9,833 nt of DNA from an uncultured Clostridia bacterium (GCA_947630525.1 CANRHW010000045.1:1-9833); one strand, 5' to 3'; counted from the first letter of the stretch, positions 1 through 7,593 are shown. Numbers and translations are program-made. Notes: generated by a model from the sequence alone, not told the origin.

Positions 1-77
1 TTTTTTGATCACTTTTCCGGGTGGTCTGCTTTGTTATGCCTTTTTTCTTCTGTATTCGATTTTTATTTTTCAGACTT

Positions 78-542
78 CTACTCCTCGCAGTTCACGTCGT
101 CAAACGAGCTTTTGCTGTTAATGACCCCCCATATGTCGTGAGGGGAAAACCCGCGCCTGGCAAAATAACTGAAAATGCGCTCCCTCTCCCTGCGGCTGCT
201 CAAATCGGCTCCGGCAAAGCGCCGCTCCATGGCGGCTTCAAGCTGCTGGCGTGGGTCAGTTTCAACTCCATCAAGCGCAAGATCGATAACGTCCCGCTCC
301 ACTCCCCTGCGCAGCAGCTCGGCCCGTATGCGCCCGGGCCCATGGCCTTTGAGCCTGACGCTGTCCGCGGCATATTTTTGGGCGTAGCGGCTGTCGTTTA
401 TATAGTCGTAGTTTTTTAGAAAGTCCGCCGTTCCTTCTATATCGTCCTCGCCGTAGCCCTTTTCCGCCAGTCTTTTCTTCAGCTCGTTTTCCGTGCGGTC
501 GCTGAATGAAAGAAGTTTAAGGGCGTATTCTTTGCAATCCAT
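78..542 (-). CDS. recX: Regulatory protein RecX
   Basis: A 154-residue protein that fits the RecX family in length and in its charged, all-helical three-helix-repeat layout. The N-terminal segment has a Ser-Arg/Asp-Arg-Thr-Glu-Asn-Glu-Leu pattern near residues 10-25, then a Tyr-Ile-Asn-Asp-Ser-Arg-Tyr-Ala stretch near 47-54 that is very typical of RecX, and a Lys-Gly-His-Gly-Pro-Arg-Ile segment near 65-72. RecX proteins bind RecA filaments and inhibit or modulate recombinase and co-protease activity in the cytoplasm. The ATG overlaps the hemW stop by one base (TAATG), and a GGAG site at 551-554 sits 8 nt upstream, so this start is well supported. It is the last gene of a minus-strand run. recA is not adjacent, although recX often neighbours it. 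The protein ends in a TAG stop. Confidence is high from motifs alone. Confidence 0.9.
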   Translation of the reverse strand: MDCKEYALKLLSFSDRTENELKKRLAEKGYGEDDIEGTADFLKNYDYINDSRYAQKYAADSVRLKGHGPGRIRAELLRRGVERDVIDLALDGVETDPRQQLEAAMERRFAGADLSSRRERERIFSYFARRGFSPHDIWGVINSKSSFDDVNCEE

Positions 543-1576
543 TACACAAACTCCATAAACACTAAATTTGCCAGGTCGGTACCCCGGCGGGTCAGGCGGA
601 TATTGCCGCCCGAACGCTCCAAAAGTCCCCGCTCTATAAGCCTGTCCACGGCCTCGGGAAATTCGCCGCTATAGGGAACTCCCGCCGTCATGCGCAGCCC
701 CAGCCAGAATTTTTCCCGGAGCCGCTCGTCCTCGGTAATGACCTCACATTCAACGCGGCGGCCGCGGCCCTCCAGATAGGCGGCGACGTCGGGCGCGTTG
801 GAATACCGCCGCCCGTCGCAGTAGGAGTGGGCCGCCGCGCCCAGCCCCACATAAGGGGCGAGGGTCCAATACTTTATGTTGTGGCGGCACTCCATGCCAG
901 GCCGGGCAAAATTGGATATCTCGTACTGGACGAGGCCCATGCCGGTCAGGCAGTCCCGCGCCGTATAATATATCTCCCGTTCCTCGTCTTCGGAGGGCAG
1001 GCTTAGCTCCGCCCCGTAAAAGGGCGTGCCCTCCTCGATAATCAGAGAATAGGCGCTCACGTGGTCGGGAGAAAGCTCCCTAACCTTTTCAAGGGTCTTT
1101 TTCACGCTCCCAACGGTCTGGTTCGGAGTGGAAAGCATCAAATCCAGACTGACGTTGCCGAAGCCGGCCTCCCTCGCCAGCAGATACGCCTCCTCCGCCT
1201 GGGCGGCCGTGTGTATCCGGCCAAGCGCCCGAAGCTCGGCGTCGTTAAAGCTTTGCACGCCAAGGCTTAGCCGGTTCACCCCGGCCTTTTTCAGCGCCCG
1301 CAGGAGCTCGATATCCACAGCGCCGGGATTGGCCTCTACCGTGAATTCCTCCGCCTTTGGCAGAGCCTCGCACAGCCGAACCAGCTCCCTGCCCACGGAG
1401 GTAGGCGTCCCGCCGCCGACAAAGACCGTATCAAATTCCCCGTCATAAGTCCCCAGTTCGTCTAAGACCATGTCCACATACGCCGGCGCGCGGCTCCGGT
1501 CAACTATCGAGTAAAAATCGCAGTATGGGCATTTTCGGACGCAGTAGGGTACGTGTACGTAAAGCCCCTTATTCAT
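542..1576 (-). CDS. hemW: Radical SAM haem chaperone HemW (formerly called oxygen-independent coproporphyrinogen III oxidase-like)
   Basis: 344 residues with the radical-SAM cluster motif CxxxCxxC at Cys12, Cys16 and Cys19, followed by Asp-Phe, the HemW/HemN arrangement. A Gly-Gly-Gly-Thr-Pro-Thr loop near residue 55, an Ala-Asn-Pro-Gly motif near 83 and a Gly-Val-Gln-Ser-Phe-Asn-Asp segment near 106 complete the SAM-binding barrel. The C-terminal HemN-type domain follows. Family knowledge: HemW proteins bind haem and are thought to hand it to respiratory enzymes. They lack true coproporphyrinogen dehydrogenase activity, so the older name often given to such genes misleads. The start overlaps the lepA stop by 8 nt (ATGAATAA). 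I see no good Shine-Dalgarno site just upstream, so translation probably depends on coupling to lepA. lepA-hemW adjacency is common in Firmicutes and supports the assignment. Confidence 0.9.
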   Translation of the reverse strand: MNKGLYVHVPYCVRKCPYCDFYSIVDRSRAPAYVDMVLDELGTYDGEFDTVFVGGGTPTSVGRELVRLCEALPKAEEFTVEANPGAVDIELLRALKKAGVNRLSLGVQSFNDAELRALGRIHTAAQAEEAYLLAREAGFGNVSLDLMLSTPNQTVGSVKKTLEKVRELSPDHVSAYSLIIEEGTPFYGAELSLPSEDEEREIYYTARDCLTGMGLVQYEISNFARPGMECRHNIKYWTLAPYVGLGAAAHSYCDGRRYSNAPDVAAYLEGRGRRVECEVITEDERLREKFWLGLRMTAGVPYSGEFPEAVDRLIERGLLERSGGNIRLTRRGTDLANLVFMEFV

Positions 1577-3368
1577 CTAATTTGAGCACCGACATAAACG
1601 CCTCCTGCGGCAGCTCCACACTGCCCACCTGACGCATCCGCTTTTTGCCCTCTTTCTGCTTTTCAAGCAGCTTCTTTTTACGGGTGATATCGCCGCCGTA
1701 GCACTTGGCAAGCACGTCCTTGCGCAGGGCCTTAACGGTTTCGCGGGCAATTATCTTGCCGCCGATAGCCGCCTGTATGGGTATTTCAAAAAGCTGGCGG
1801 GGGATCGATTCCTTAAGCTTTTCCGCAATGCGGCGGCCGCGCGGGTAAGCCTTCGAGGAGTGGACAATAAAGCTCAGCGCGTCCACCATGTCTCCGTTAA
1901 GCAGAATATCCAGCTTCACAAGGTCGCTTTTTTCGTAGCCCATAAGCTCATAGTCAAAGGACGCGTAACCGCGGCTGCGGCTTTTGAGAGCGTCAAAAAA
2001 GTCGTAAATTATCTCGTTAAGGGGCAGCTCATAATGCAGGTCGGCCCGGCCCGCGTCGATGTAGGTCATGTCCTTGTAGACGCCGCGCCGTTCCTGGCAG
2101 AGCTCCATTATTGAGCCCACGTAGTCCTTGGGCACAAAAATATGAGCCGTGACCACGGGTTCCTCCATATAATCTATCTCGGCGGGGGAGGGCAGATTTG
2201 TTGGGTTGGATATCATCAGTTCTTCGCCGTCGGTCTTTACCACCCGATAAACAACGCTGGGCGCGGTAGTGACTAAGTCCAGATTGAACTCCCGTTCCAG
2301 CCTTTCCTGAATTATTTCAAGGTGCAGCAGCCCCAGAAAGCCGCAGCGAAATCCAAAGCCCAGCGCCACCGAGGTTTCGGCCTCGAATGACAGGGATGCG
2401 TCGTTGAGCTGCAATTTTTCCAGCGCGTCGCGGAGGTCGTTGTATTTGGCCCCGTCGGCGGGATAAATGCCGCAGTAGACCATCGGATTTACCTTGCGGT
2501 AGCCCTCCAGCGGCTCGGCCGCCGGGTTGTTCGCGTCGGTGACGGTGTCGCCCACCTGAGTTTCCCTCACGGTCTTGATGCTGGCGGCAATATAGCCCAC
2601 TTCTCCGGCGGAAAGGCTGTCCGCCGCCCTTGTGCCGTCGGGCAGCAGATATCCCGTTTCCACAACGTCGAACTCTCCGCCGCCGGCCATAAAGCGTATG
2701 CGCATGCCCGGGCGGAAGCTGCCGTCCATAACCCGAACATAGACTATAACTCCCTTATACGAATCGTAGTAGGAGTCGAATATAAGGGCCCTGGGCGGCG
2801 CGTCCGGGTCGCCTTTGGGGGCCGGTATGTTATTGACTATATATTCGGGTATTTCTTCAATATTAATGCCCTGTTTGGCGCTGATGCGCGGCGCGTCCAT
2901 GGCGGGTATGCCTATAACGTCCTCGATCTCTTTTGCGACAACGTCCGGCTGAGCGCTGGGCAGATCGATTTTGTTTATGACCGGCAGAATTTCCAAATCG
3001 TGATCCAGAGCCAGATAGGTGTTGGCCAGGGTCTGCGCCTCGATGCCCTGGGCCGCGTCAACCACCAGCAGAGCCCCCTCGCAGGCCGCCAGCGAACGGG
3101 AAACCTCGTAGTTAAAATCCACATGACCGGGGGTGTCAATTAGGTTAAGCACGTAGTCCCTGCCGTCCTTTGCCCTGTAGTCCAGCCTGACGGCCCGGGC
3201 CTTGATGGTTATGCCCCGTTCCCGTTCCAGCTCCATATTGTCAAGCAGTTGCTCCTCCATGTCGCGGCTCTCAACAACGCCGGTGAACTCCAGCAGACGG
3301 TCGGCAAGGGTGCTTTTGCCGTGGTCGATATGGGCTATTATGCTGAAATTCCTGATATTATCCTGCAT
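1569..3368 (-). CDS. lepA: Elongation factor 4 (LepA), ribosome back-translocase GTPase
   Basis: 599 residues, the same as the usual family length. The GTPase motifs are intact: P-loop Ala-His-Ile-Asp-His-Gly-Lys-Ser-Thr at 12-20, the Arg-Gly-Ile-Thr-Ile-Lys switch near 51-56, Asp-Thr-Pro-Gly-His at 78-82, Asn-Lys-Ile-Asp at 132-135 and Ser-Ala-Lys near 163. Domain II and the EF-G-like domains III and V follow. The LepA-specific basic C-terminal domain carries the Arg-Lys-Lys-Lys-Leu-Leu-Glu-Lys-Gln-Lys run near 565. LepA/EF4 acts on the ribosome, remobilising stalled complexes and aiding 30S assembly, and shuttles between membrane and cytoplasm. The ATG has an AGGAG site at 3377-3381 with 8 nt spacing. 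It lies 58 nt downstream of galK, and a hairpin ends one base before the Shine-Dalgarno site. The stop overlaps hemW. The identity is essentially certain. Confidence 0.97.
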   Translation of the reverse strand: MQDNIRNFSIIAHIDHGKSTLADRLLEFTGVVESRDMEEQLLDNMELERERGITIKARAVRLDYRAKDGRDYVLNLIDTPGHVDFNYEVSRSLAACEGALLVVDAAQGIEAQTLANTYLALDHDLEILPVINKIDLPSAQPDVVAKEIEDVIGIPAMDAPRISAKQGINIEEIPEYIVNNIPAPKGDPDAPPRALIFDSYYDSYKGVIVYVRVMDGSFRPGMRIRFMAGGGEFDVVETGYLLPDGTRAADSLSAGEVGYIAASIKTVRETQVGDTVTDANNPAAEPLEGYRKVNPMVYCGIYPADGAKYNDLRDALEKLQLNDASLSFEAETSVALGFGFRCGFLGLLHLEIIQERLEREFNLDLVTTAPSVVYRVVKTDGEELMISNPTNLPSPAEIDYMEEPVVTAHIFVPKDYVGSIMELCQERRGVYKDMTYIDAGRADLHYELPLNEIIYDFFDALKSRSRGYASFDYELMGYEKSDLVKLDILLNGDMVDALSFIVHSSKAYPRGRRIAEKLKESIPRQLFEIPIQAAIGGKIIARETVKALRKDVLAKCYGGDITRKKKLLEKQKEGKKRMRQVGSVELPQEAFMSVLKLDE

Positions 3369-3382
3369 ATTTTATTCTCCTG

Positions 3383-3416
3383 AATGGCCCACCAGCAAAA
3401 TCGCCGGCGGGCCATT
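3383..3416 (-). other. Hairpin in the galK-lepA gap, next to the lepA ribosome binding site
   Basis: A perfect 8-bp inverted repeat, AATGGCCC at 3383-3390 and GGGCCATT at 3409-3416, encloses 18 nt. These can pair further (CC with GG, GC with GC) around two mismatches, giving a long GC-rich hairpin with a small A-rich loop. On the minus strand the stem ends one base before the lepA AGGAG site and no U-run follows, so it does not look like a standard intrinsic terminator in the direction of the operon. On the plus strand the downstream sequence is AT-rich but also lacks a clean T-tract. It could be an mRNA processing or stability element, a weak terminator, or a modulator of lepA translation. 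Confidence 0.6.
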
Positions 3417-3426
3417 GATAACTTGA

Positions 3427-4611
3427 TTATTTTATTTCGTGACCGCCATCGCCTACGTTGTCAACGTAGAAAGACGCGGCGTAGCCGATTTTCTCCTTAT
3501 AAGCTTTACCGACTTTTTCAATAAACTCGTCCACGGCGTCCTCGCGGACAATGGATACCGTGCAGCCGCCAAAGCCGGCGCCGGTCATACGGCTGCCGAT
3601 GGTGCCGTCGATCTTCCGGGCTTCTTCAACGAGAGTGTCCAGCTCCACGCCGGTAACTTCGTAAAGGTCCCGCAGGCTGTCGCCGCTGCCGTTCATCAGA
3701 CGGCCAAATTCAACGACGTTGCCGCTGTTAAGAGCCTCGATGCTGAGCAGCACCCTGTTGTCCTCGGAAATGACGTGCTCCACGCGGTTGCGTATAACGT
3801 CGTCCTCAATCAGGTGCTTGTACTGGATAAACTGCTCCATGGAAATATCTCCAAGGCAGGCCGCCTCCGGCAAAGCCTGCTGAAGTGCGGCCAAACCGGC
3901 CTCGCACTGGGCGCGGCGCTCATTGTACTTGCTGTCCGCCAAGGAGCGTTTTTTATTTGTGTTGGCAATAACTATCTTGTAGCCGTCCATTTCAAGGGGA
4001 ACAAGCTTGTAGCTGAGGTCCTTGCAGTTGAGAAAGATAACGTGGTTTTTCTGGCCCATAGCCGAAGCGAACTGGTCCATGATACCGCAGTTAACGCCGC
4101 AGTAATTACATTCGGAGCCCTGACCCACCTGAGCCATCTCGATCATGTTCACAGGTTCGGCAATGCCCTTTTTCTCATTGGAAAAAGTGGCCAGCGCCAG
4201 CGCGGTGGAAACTTCAATAGATGCGGAGGAGCTGAGGCCGCCGCCGTATGGCAGATTGCCGTGGAACAGCATTTCGCAGCCCGTTATCTCATATCCGCGC
4301 TTTTGAAGCTCAACGGCGCAGCCTATCTGATAGTTGCCCCATTTCAAATCACGGTAATCGTCAAGCCGGTCAATGTCGGCCTCGACGTAATCCGGCAGGT
4401 CCGTGGCCCGCAGGCGGATCACCCGCTCAGGTATTTGCCTTACGGCAATGGTGGTGCCCATGGTAAGGGCGGCGGGGAATACGAACCCCCCGTTATAGTC
4501 GGTATGTTCACCGATAAGGTTAACGCGGCCGGGGCTCATGAATATGCGGATGTCGCCCTCGTCTCCGCCGTAATATTTCACAAATTCTTTCTTAAGTTCA
4601 GCAATTGTCAT
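3427..4611 (-). CDS. galK: Galactokinase
   Basis: 394 residues of the GHMP kinase superfamily, close to the usual galactokinase length. The galactokinase signature Gly-Arg-Val-Asn-Leu-Ile-Gly-Glu-His-Thr-Asp-Tyr-Asn is at 28-40. The ATP-binding motif Gly-Gly-Gly-Leu-Ser-Ser-Ser-Ala-Ser is near 124-132. The predicted catalytic base is Asp180 in an Ile-Met-Asp-Gln context, and the C-terminal GHMP motif (Thr-Gly-Ala-Gly-Phe-Gly-Gly-Cys) lies near 343-350. It phosphorylates D-galactose at C1 with ATP, the committing step of the Leloir pathway. Its ATG follows the galT TAA with no gap. An AAGGAG site at 4624-4629 lies 12 nt upstream, inside the end of galT, a rather long spacing that suggests translational coupling. 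Expression is expected from the galT promoter. No galE or transporter gene is visible in the window. Identity is secure. Confidence 0.97.
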   Translation of the reverse strand: MTIAELKKEFVKYYGGDEGDIRIFMSPGRVNLIGEHTDYNGGFVFPAALTMGTTIAVRQIPERVIRLRATDLPDYVEADIDRLDDYRDLKWGNYQIGCAVELQKRGYEITGCEMLFHGNLPYGGGLSSSASIEVSTALALATFSNEKKGIAEPVNMIEMAQVGQGSECNYCGVNCGIMDQFASAMGQKNHVIFLNCKDLSYKLVPLEMDGYKIVIANTNKKRSLADSKYNERRAQCEAGLAALQQALPEAACLGDISMEQFIQYKHLIEDDVIRNRVEHVISEDNRVLLSIEALNSGNVVEFGRLMNGSGDSLRDLYEVTGVELDTLVEEARKIDGTIGSRMTGAGFGGCTVSIVREDAVDEFIEKVGKAYKEKIGYAASFYVDNVGDGGHEIK

Positions 4612-5595
4612 TTACTTGTCACTCTCCTTAAATCTCTTATAGGCCTCCCTCAGCTCCACGCTGGTAGCCTCGGGCGCGGTGGGGTTGCAGTGGGCCCAGG
4701 CGCCTGTTTCGCTGGAGGCGTTGAACTTCTGCTTGTCGGCGCTGCGCATGGGAGGATAGAACGCAATGTGGAAGTGATAGATTTCGCTGGTGTCTTCGTC
4801 AGCGTTGACAGGGCCGTTGTACATACACATCATGTACGGGAAGGTGTAGCCAAACAAGCTGTCAAGGGTGCCGGCGGCCTCCCTTACGGCCTTGGCCAGA
4901 TTGTCCTTTTCGCGGTCGTTGAACTCGCTGATATACTGCTTGTGATTTTTGGCGGCAATGTAAATGCCATAGGGGTACTCGCTGAAGAACGGCAGGAAAA
5001 CAATAAAGTCCTCGTTCTCAAAAATAATGCGGCGGCCGTCCTGCACCTCGTCGCGGAGCATATCGCAGATGAGGCAGTGCCCGGTCTCGTCGTGGTGCTC
5101 CTTGCAGGACTGGAGCTCAAGCTCAAGCTTTTTGGGCACTACGCTGTAACCGTATATCTGGCCGTGGGGGTGGGGCATGGTAACGCCAACGACGGCGCCC
5201 CTGTTTTCAAAAATGAAAACGTACTTGATGTTCTTATCCGCCCGCAGAGCCTCAAACCGCTCTACCCACAGGTCCACCAGCTTGCGGACGTGGTCGACGG
5301 GCAGCTCGGGCAGCGTAACGGTGTGTTCGGGAGAATAGAGTATTACCTCGCACTTTCCGTAGGCGGGCCGAACCTTATATATACTGGTCTCCACATCGTC
5401 GGGGACCGGGGGATTTTGCATAAGAGCGGGGAAGTCGTTGTCGTATTCGTAGACGTCAAAGGCCTTGGGTACCTTGTCATTGTCCGGGCCGGGACAGAAG
5501 GGACACCAATCCTTTGGCATTTGAGGCCTGTTCTGCCTGTGAGACGCAATCATTATCCAATCCTTCGTAAGGGGATGCCAACGTAATTCTGCCAT
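4612..5595 (-). CDS. galT: Galactose-1-phosphate uridylyltransferase
   Basis: 327 residues from the chosen start. The active-site His-Pro-His-Gly-Gln motif is at 142-146, with His144 the expected nucleophile. Cys31-x-x-Cys34 and His91 match the structural metal site of this family, and a second Cys-x-x-Cys pair is present near 174-177. A C-terminal His-Phe-His near 286 matches the second metal site region. The enzyme exchanges UMP between UDP-glucose and galactose-1-phosphate in the Leloir pathway. A GTG nine bases further upstream is in frame, but the ATG at 5593-5595 is preferred: a GAGG core at 5604-5607 sits 8 nt before it, and the first residues (Met-Ala-Glu-Leu-Arg-Trp) then match family N-termini. 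It is the first gene of the operon, 32 nt behind a consensus promoter and immediately upstream of galK. Confidence 0.95.
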   Translation of the reverse strand: MAELRWHPLTKDWIMIASHRQNRPQMPKDWCPFCPGPDNDKVPKAFDVYEYDNDFPALMQNPPVPDDVETSIYKVRPAYGKCEVILYSPEHTVTLPELPVDHVRKLVDLWVERFEALRADKNIKYVFIFENRGAVVGVTMPHPHGQIYGYSVVPKKLELELQSCKEHHDETGHCLICDMLRDEVQDGRRIIFENEDFIVFLPFFSEYPYGIYIAAKNHKQYISEFNDREKDNLAKAVREAAGTLDSLFGYTFPYMMCMYNGPVNADEDTSEIYHFHIAFYPPMRSADKQKFNASSETGAWAHCNPTAPEATSVELREAYKRFKESDK

Positions 5596-5627
5596 AAATA
5601 TCACCTCATATAGTAATCTTTTTATTT

Positions 5628-5656
5628 ATTATACAATGAAATCCCGGATTAGTCAA
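5628..5656 (-). promoter_or_regulatory. Sigma-A promoter of the gal operon, with a palindrome in its spacer
   Basis: On the minus strand, TTGACT (5651-5656) and a perfect TATAAT (5628-5633) are separated by exactly 17 nt. The first start codon (galT) is 32 nt downstream, a normal leader length. The spacer contains an 11-bp perfect palindrome, AATCC-C-GGATT (5640-5650). That position suggests an operator where a repressor would block polymerase. This is inference: no regulator gene for it is seen nearby, and the sequence is not a good match to a CcpA cre site. Confidence 0.8.
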
Positions 5657-5687
5657 GAACAATCTTATAAAAAATACCAAATTTACA

Positions 5688-5716
5688 TTGACAAACCGGC
5701 GCTTATGTGTTAAAAT
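5688..5716 (+). promoter_or_regulatory. Sigma-A promoter of tyrS-mntP
   Basis: Perfect TTGACA (5688-5693), a 17-nt spacer and TAAAAT (5711-5716), so transcription should begin near 5723. It points away from the gal promoter, and the two -35 boxes are about 31 nt apart. The near-consensus elements predict strong constitutive expression, as expected for an aminoacyl-tRNA synthetase. Confidence 0.85.
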
Positions 5717-5723
5717 ATTGAAA

Positions 5724-5762
5724 GCGTCACCGGGACGCAAATTTTGCGGGGCGCAAATTTTG
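5724..5762 (+). promoter_or_regulatory. tyrS leader: start-proximal hairpin and two copies of an 11-nt repeat
   Basis: The short leader (about 60 nt) begins with a perfect 5-bp hairpin, GCGTC (5724-5728) with GACGC (5734-5738). It also contains two identical copies of CGCAAATTTTG at 5736-5746 and 5752-5762. The first copy is the core of a 13-nt palindrome, CGCAAA-T-TTTGCG (5736-5748). No T-box leader is present: there is no room for the specifier stem-loop, and the conserved T-box sequence is absent. The repeats may be an operator, a stability element for the mRNA 5' end, or chance AT-rich sequence. Confidence 0.5.
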
Positions 5763-5781
5763 AAAGAAAGGATTGTCCGAC

Positions 5782-7008
5782 ATGGAAAATGTATTTGACG
5801 TTCTCAAGGAACGGGGCCTCATTGCGCAGACGACCCACGAAGAAGAAATTCGTGAGCTGCTGGGAAAGGAGAAAATCTCGTTCTATATCGGCTTCGATCC
5901 CACGGCGGACAGTCTGCACGTGGGCCACTTCCTACAGATGGTGGTAATGAAGCATATGCAGGACCACGGCCACCGGCCCATCGCCCTTATCGGCGGCGGC
6001 ACGGCCCATATCGGCGACCCCACGGGCCGCACGGATATGCGCCAGATGATGACCTCCGAGGTCATAGCTCACAACGGCGAATGCTTCAAAAAGCAGATGG
6101 GCACCCTTGTGGATTTTTCGGAGGGCAAGGCCGTTATGGTCAACAATGCCGACTGGCTGCTGAAGCTTAACTACGTGGATTTTATCAGGGATATCGGCTC
6201 ATGTTTTTCCGTAAATCAGATGCTTACCGCCGAATGCTTTAAGCAGCGGCTTGAAAAGGGCCTCAGCTTTTTGGAGTTCAACTATATGCTCATGCAGAGC
6301 TACGACTTCCTTATGCTGGCCAGGAATTATGACTGCAAGATGCAGCTTGGCGGCGACGACCAGTGGAGCAACATACTGGGCGGCATAGACCTTAACCGCC
6401 GCAAGGACCGCCGGCAGGTATACGGCATGACCTTTACCCTCCTGACCACCAGCGAGGGCAAAAAGATGGGCAAAACGGCCAAGGGCGCCGTGTGGCTCGA
6501 CCCGGCAAAAACCTCTCCTTACGAGTTTTATCAGTACTGGCGCAACGTGGACGACGCCGATGTGTGCAAGTGTCTGCGGCTGCTGACCTTTATCCCTATG
6601 GACGAGATAAGGGAGTACGAAAAGCTGGAGGGCAGCGCCCTCAATGCCGTAAAAGCCCGGCTGGCCTATGAGCTGACCGCAATGGTTCACGGCAAAGAAG
6701 AGGCCGAAAAGGCCGACGCCGCCGCAAAGGCTGTGTTTGGAGGGGCCGGCGACGACTCCAATATGCCCTCCGCCGAAATAACCGAGGCCGAGCTGGGCGA
6801 CGGTATGCCCGTGCTCGATCTGCTCACGGCGGTAAAGTTCATCCCCTCAAAAGGCGAGGGCCGCAGGCTCATACAGCAGAACGGCCTGAGCATAAATGAT
6901 GAAAAGGTCGCCGACATCGGCACGCTCATCACTAAGGACAAATTCGCCGGCGGTAAGCTGGTTGCGAAAAAGGGCAAAAAATCATTCCTTAAAATTGTCC
7001 TCAAATAA
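5782..7008 (+). CDS. tyrS: Tyrosyl-tRNA synthetase
   Basis: 408 residues, matching bacterial class I TyrRS. The HIGH-type motif is His-Val-Gly-His at 46-49, within the Gly-Phe-Asp-Pro-Thr-Ala-Asp-Ser-Leu-His context typical of TyrRS. The second signature is Lys-Met-Gly-Lys-Thr at 228-232 in place of KMSKS, a common TyrRS variant. A Gly-Gly-Asp-Asp-Gln-Trp-Ser-Asn segment near 190 forms part of the tyrosine/tRNA site. The last ~60 residues form an S4-like RNA-binding domain. It charges tRNA-Tyr with tyrosine. A TTG codon at 5773 is in frame, but the ATG at 5782 is preferred because an AAAGGA site (5767-5772) lies 9 nt before it. mntP begins 9 nt after the stop, so the two are probably cotranscribed. 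Confidence 0.96.
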   Translation: MENVFDVLKERGLIAQTTHEEEIRELLGKEKISFYIGFDPTADSLHVGHFLQMVVMKHMQDHGHRPIALIGGGTAHIGDPTGRTDMRQMMTSEVIAHNGECFKKQMGTLVDFSEGKAVMVNNADWLLKLNYVDFIRDIGSCFSVNQMLTAECFKQRLEKGLSFLEFNYMLMQSYDFLMLARNYDCKMQLGGDDQWSNILGGIDLNRRKDRRQVYGMTFTLLTTSEGKKMGKTAKGAVWLDPAKTSPYEFYQYWRNVDDADVCKCLRLLTFIPMDEIREYEKLEGSALNAVKARLAYELTAMVHGKEEAEKADAAAKAVFGGAGDDSNMPSAEITEAELGDGMPVLDLLTAVKFIPSKGEGRRLIQQNGLSINDEKVADIGTLITKDKFAGGKLVAKKGKKSFLKIVLK

Positions 7009-7017
7009 GGTGATACA

Positions 7018-7593
7018 TTGAGCTTGATAATGATTTTTCTCACGGCGGTATCCCTGGCAATGGATGCCTTTGCCGTGTCGGTCACCAATGGCATAACCGT
7101 AACTGACCTGCGCCCGTGGCATGGGGTAAAAATGGGCCTGTATTTCGGCACTTTTCAGTTTGTCATGCCGCTTATCGGCTATGTGCTTGGCAGCGGCCTG
7201 CGGGATTATATCGAGGCCTTTGACCACTGGATAGCCTTTGGGCTGCTTGTGCTTATCGGCGGCAATATGATTAGGGAAAGTCTAACCGGCGGCGACGAGG
7301 CCCAGACCGGACGCACCGCGAGGGAGGCTCTCAATGTCCGTGTGCTGACTCTTCAGGCCATAGCCACCAGCATCGACGCGTTGGCGGTGGGCGTCAGCTT
7401 TTCGCTGCTGCCCGATGTGGATATGTGGCTGTCATGCTCGGTAATAGGGGCGGTAGCCTTTATTTTCAGCTTTGCCGGCGCCATGATGGGCAAGGGCCTG
7501 GGCGGCCTGCTCAAAGACAAGGCCGAGCTGGCCGGCGGCGCGGTGCTTTGCGTGATAGGTATAAAAATACTTGTGGAGCACCTGTTTTTCTGA
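7018..7593 (+). CDS. mntP: Manganese efflux pump MntP (YebN/DUF204 family)
   Basis: 191 residues, very hydrophobic, with about six predicted membrane segments in two homologous halves. Each half begins with the family signature: Met-Asp-Ala-Phe-Ala-Val-Ser with Asp16, and Ser-Ile-Asp-Ala-Leu-Ala-Val-Gly-Val-Ser with Asp120. The paired intramembrane aspartates are known to be needed for Mn(II) export in the family. The TTG start at 7018 is chosen because the resulting N-terminus (Met-Ser-Leu-...-Met-Asp-Ala-Phe-Ala) aligns with known MntP proteins and an AAGGTGA site (7007-7013) is well placed. The later ATG at 7030 would remove the start of the first helix. The gene lies 9 nt behind tyrS. No Mn-sensing yybP-ykoY riboswitch precedes it, which many mntP genes have, so here it probably rides on the tyrS promoter. 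Confidence 0.9.
   Translation: MSLIMIFLTAVSLAMDAFAVSVTNGITVTDLRPWHGVKMGLYFGTFQFVMPLIGYVLGSGLRDYIEAFDHWIAFGLLVLIGGNMIRESLTGGDEAQTGRTAREALNVRVLTLQAIATSIDALAVGVSFSLLPDVDMWLSCSVIGAVAFIFSFAGAMMGKGLGGLLKDKAELAGGAVLCVIGIKILVEHLFF

Noticed and set aside
1..77. Possible start of another minus-strand gene (GTG near position 12) after recX
   Set aside because: Only a few codons are in the window and no convincing ribosome site precedes them. This end of the window is too short to judge, and no terminator for recX is clear either.
3439..5586. A 715-residue open frame on the plus strand opposite galK and galT
   Set aside because: It is the antisense shadow of two certain genes. Codon bias in GC-rich genes leaves such frames open. 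It has no Shine-Dalgarno site, and its product has no recognisable motif.
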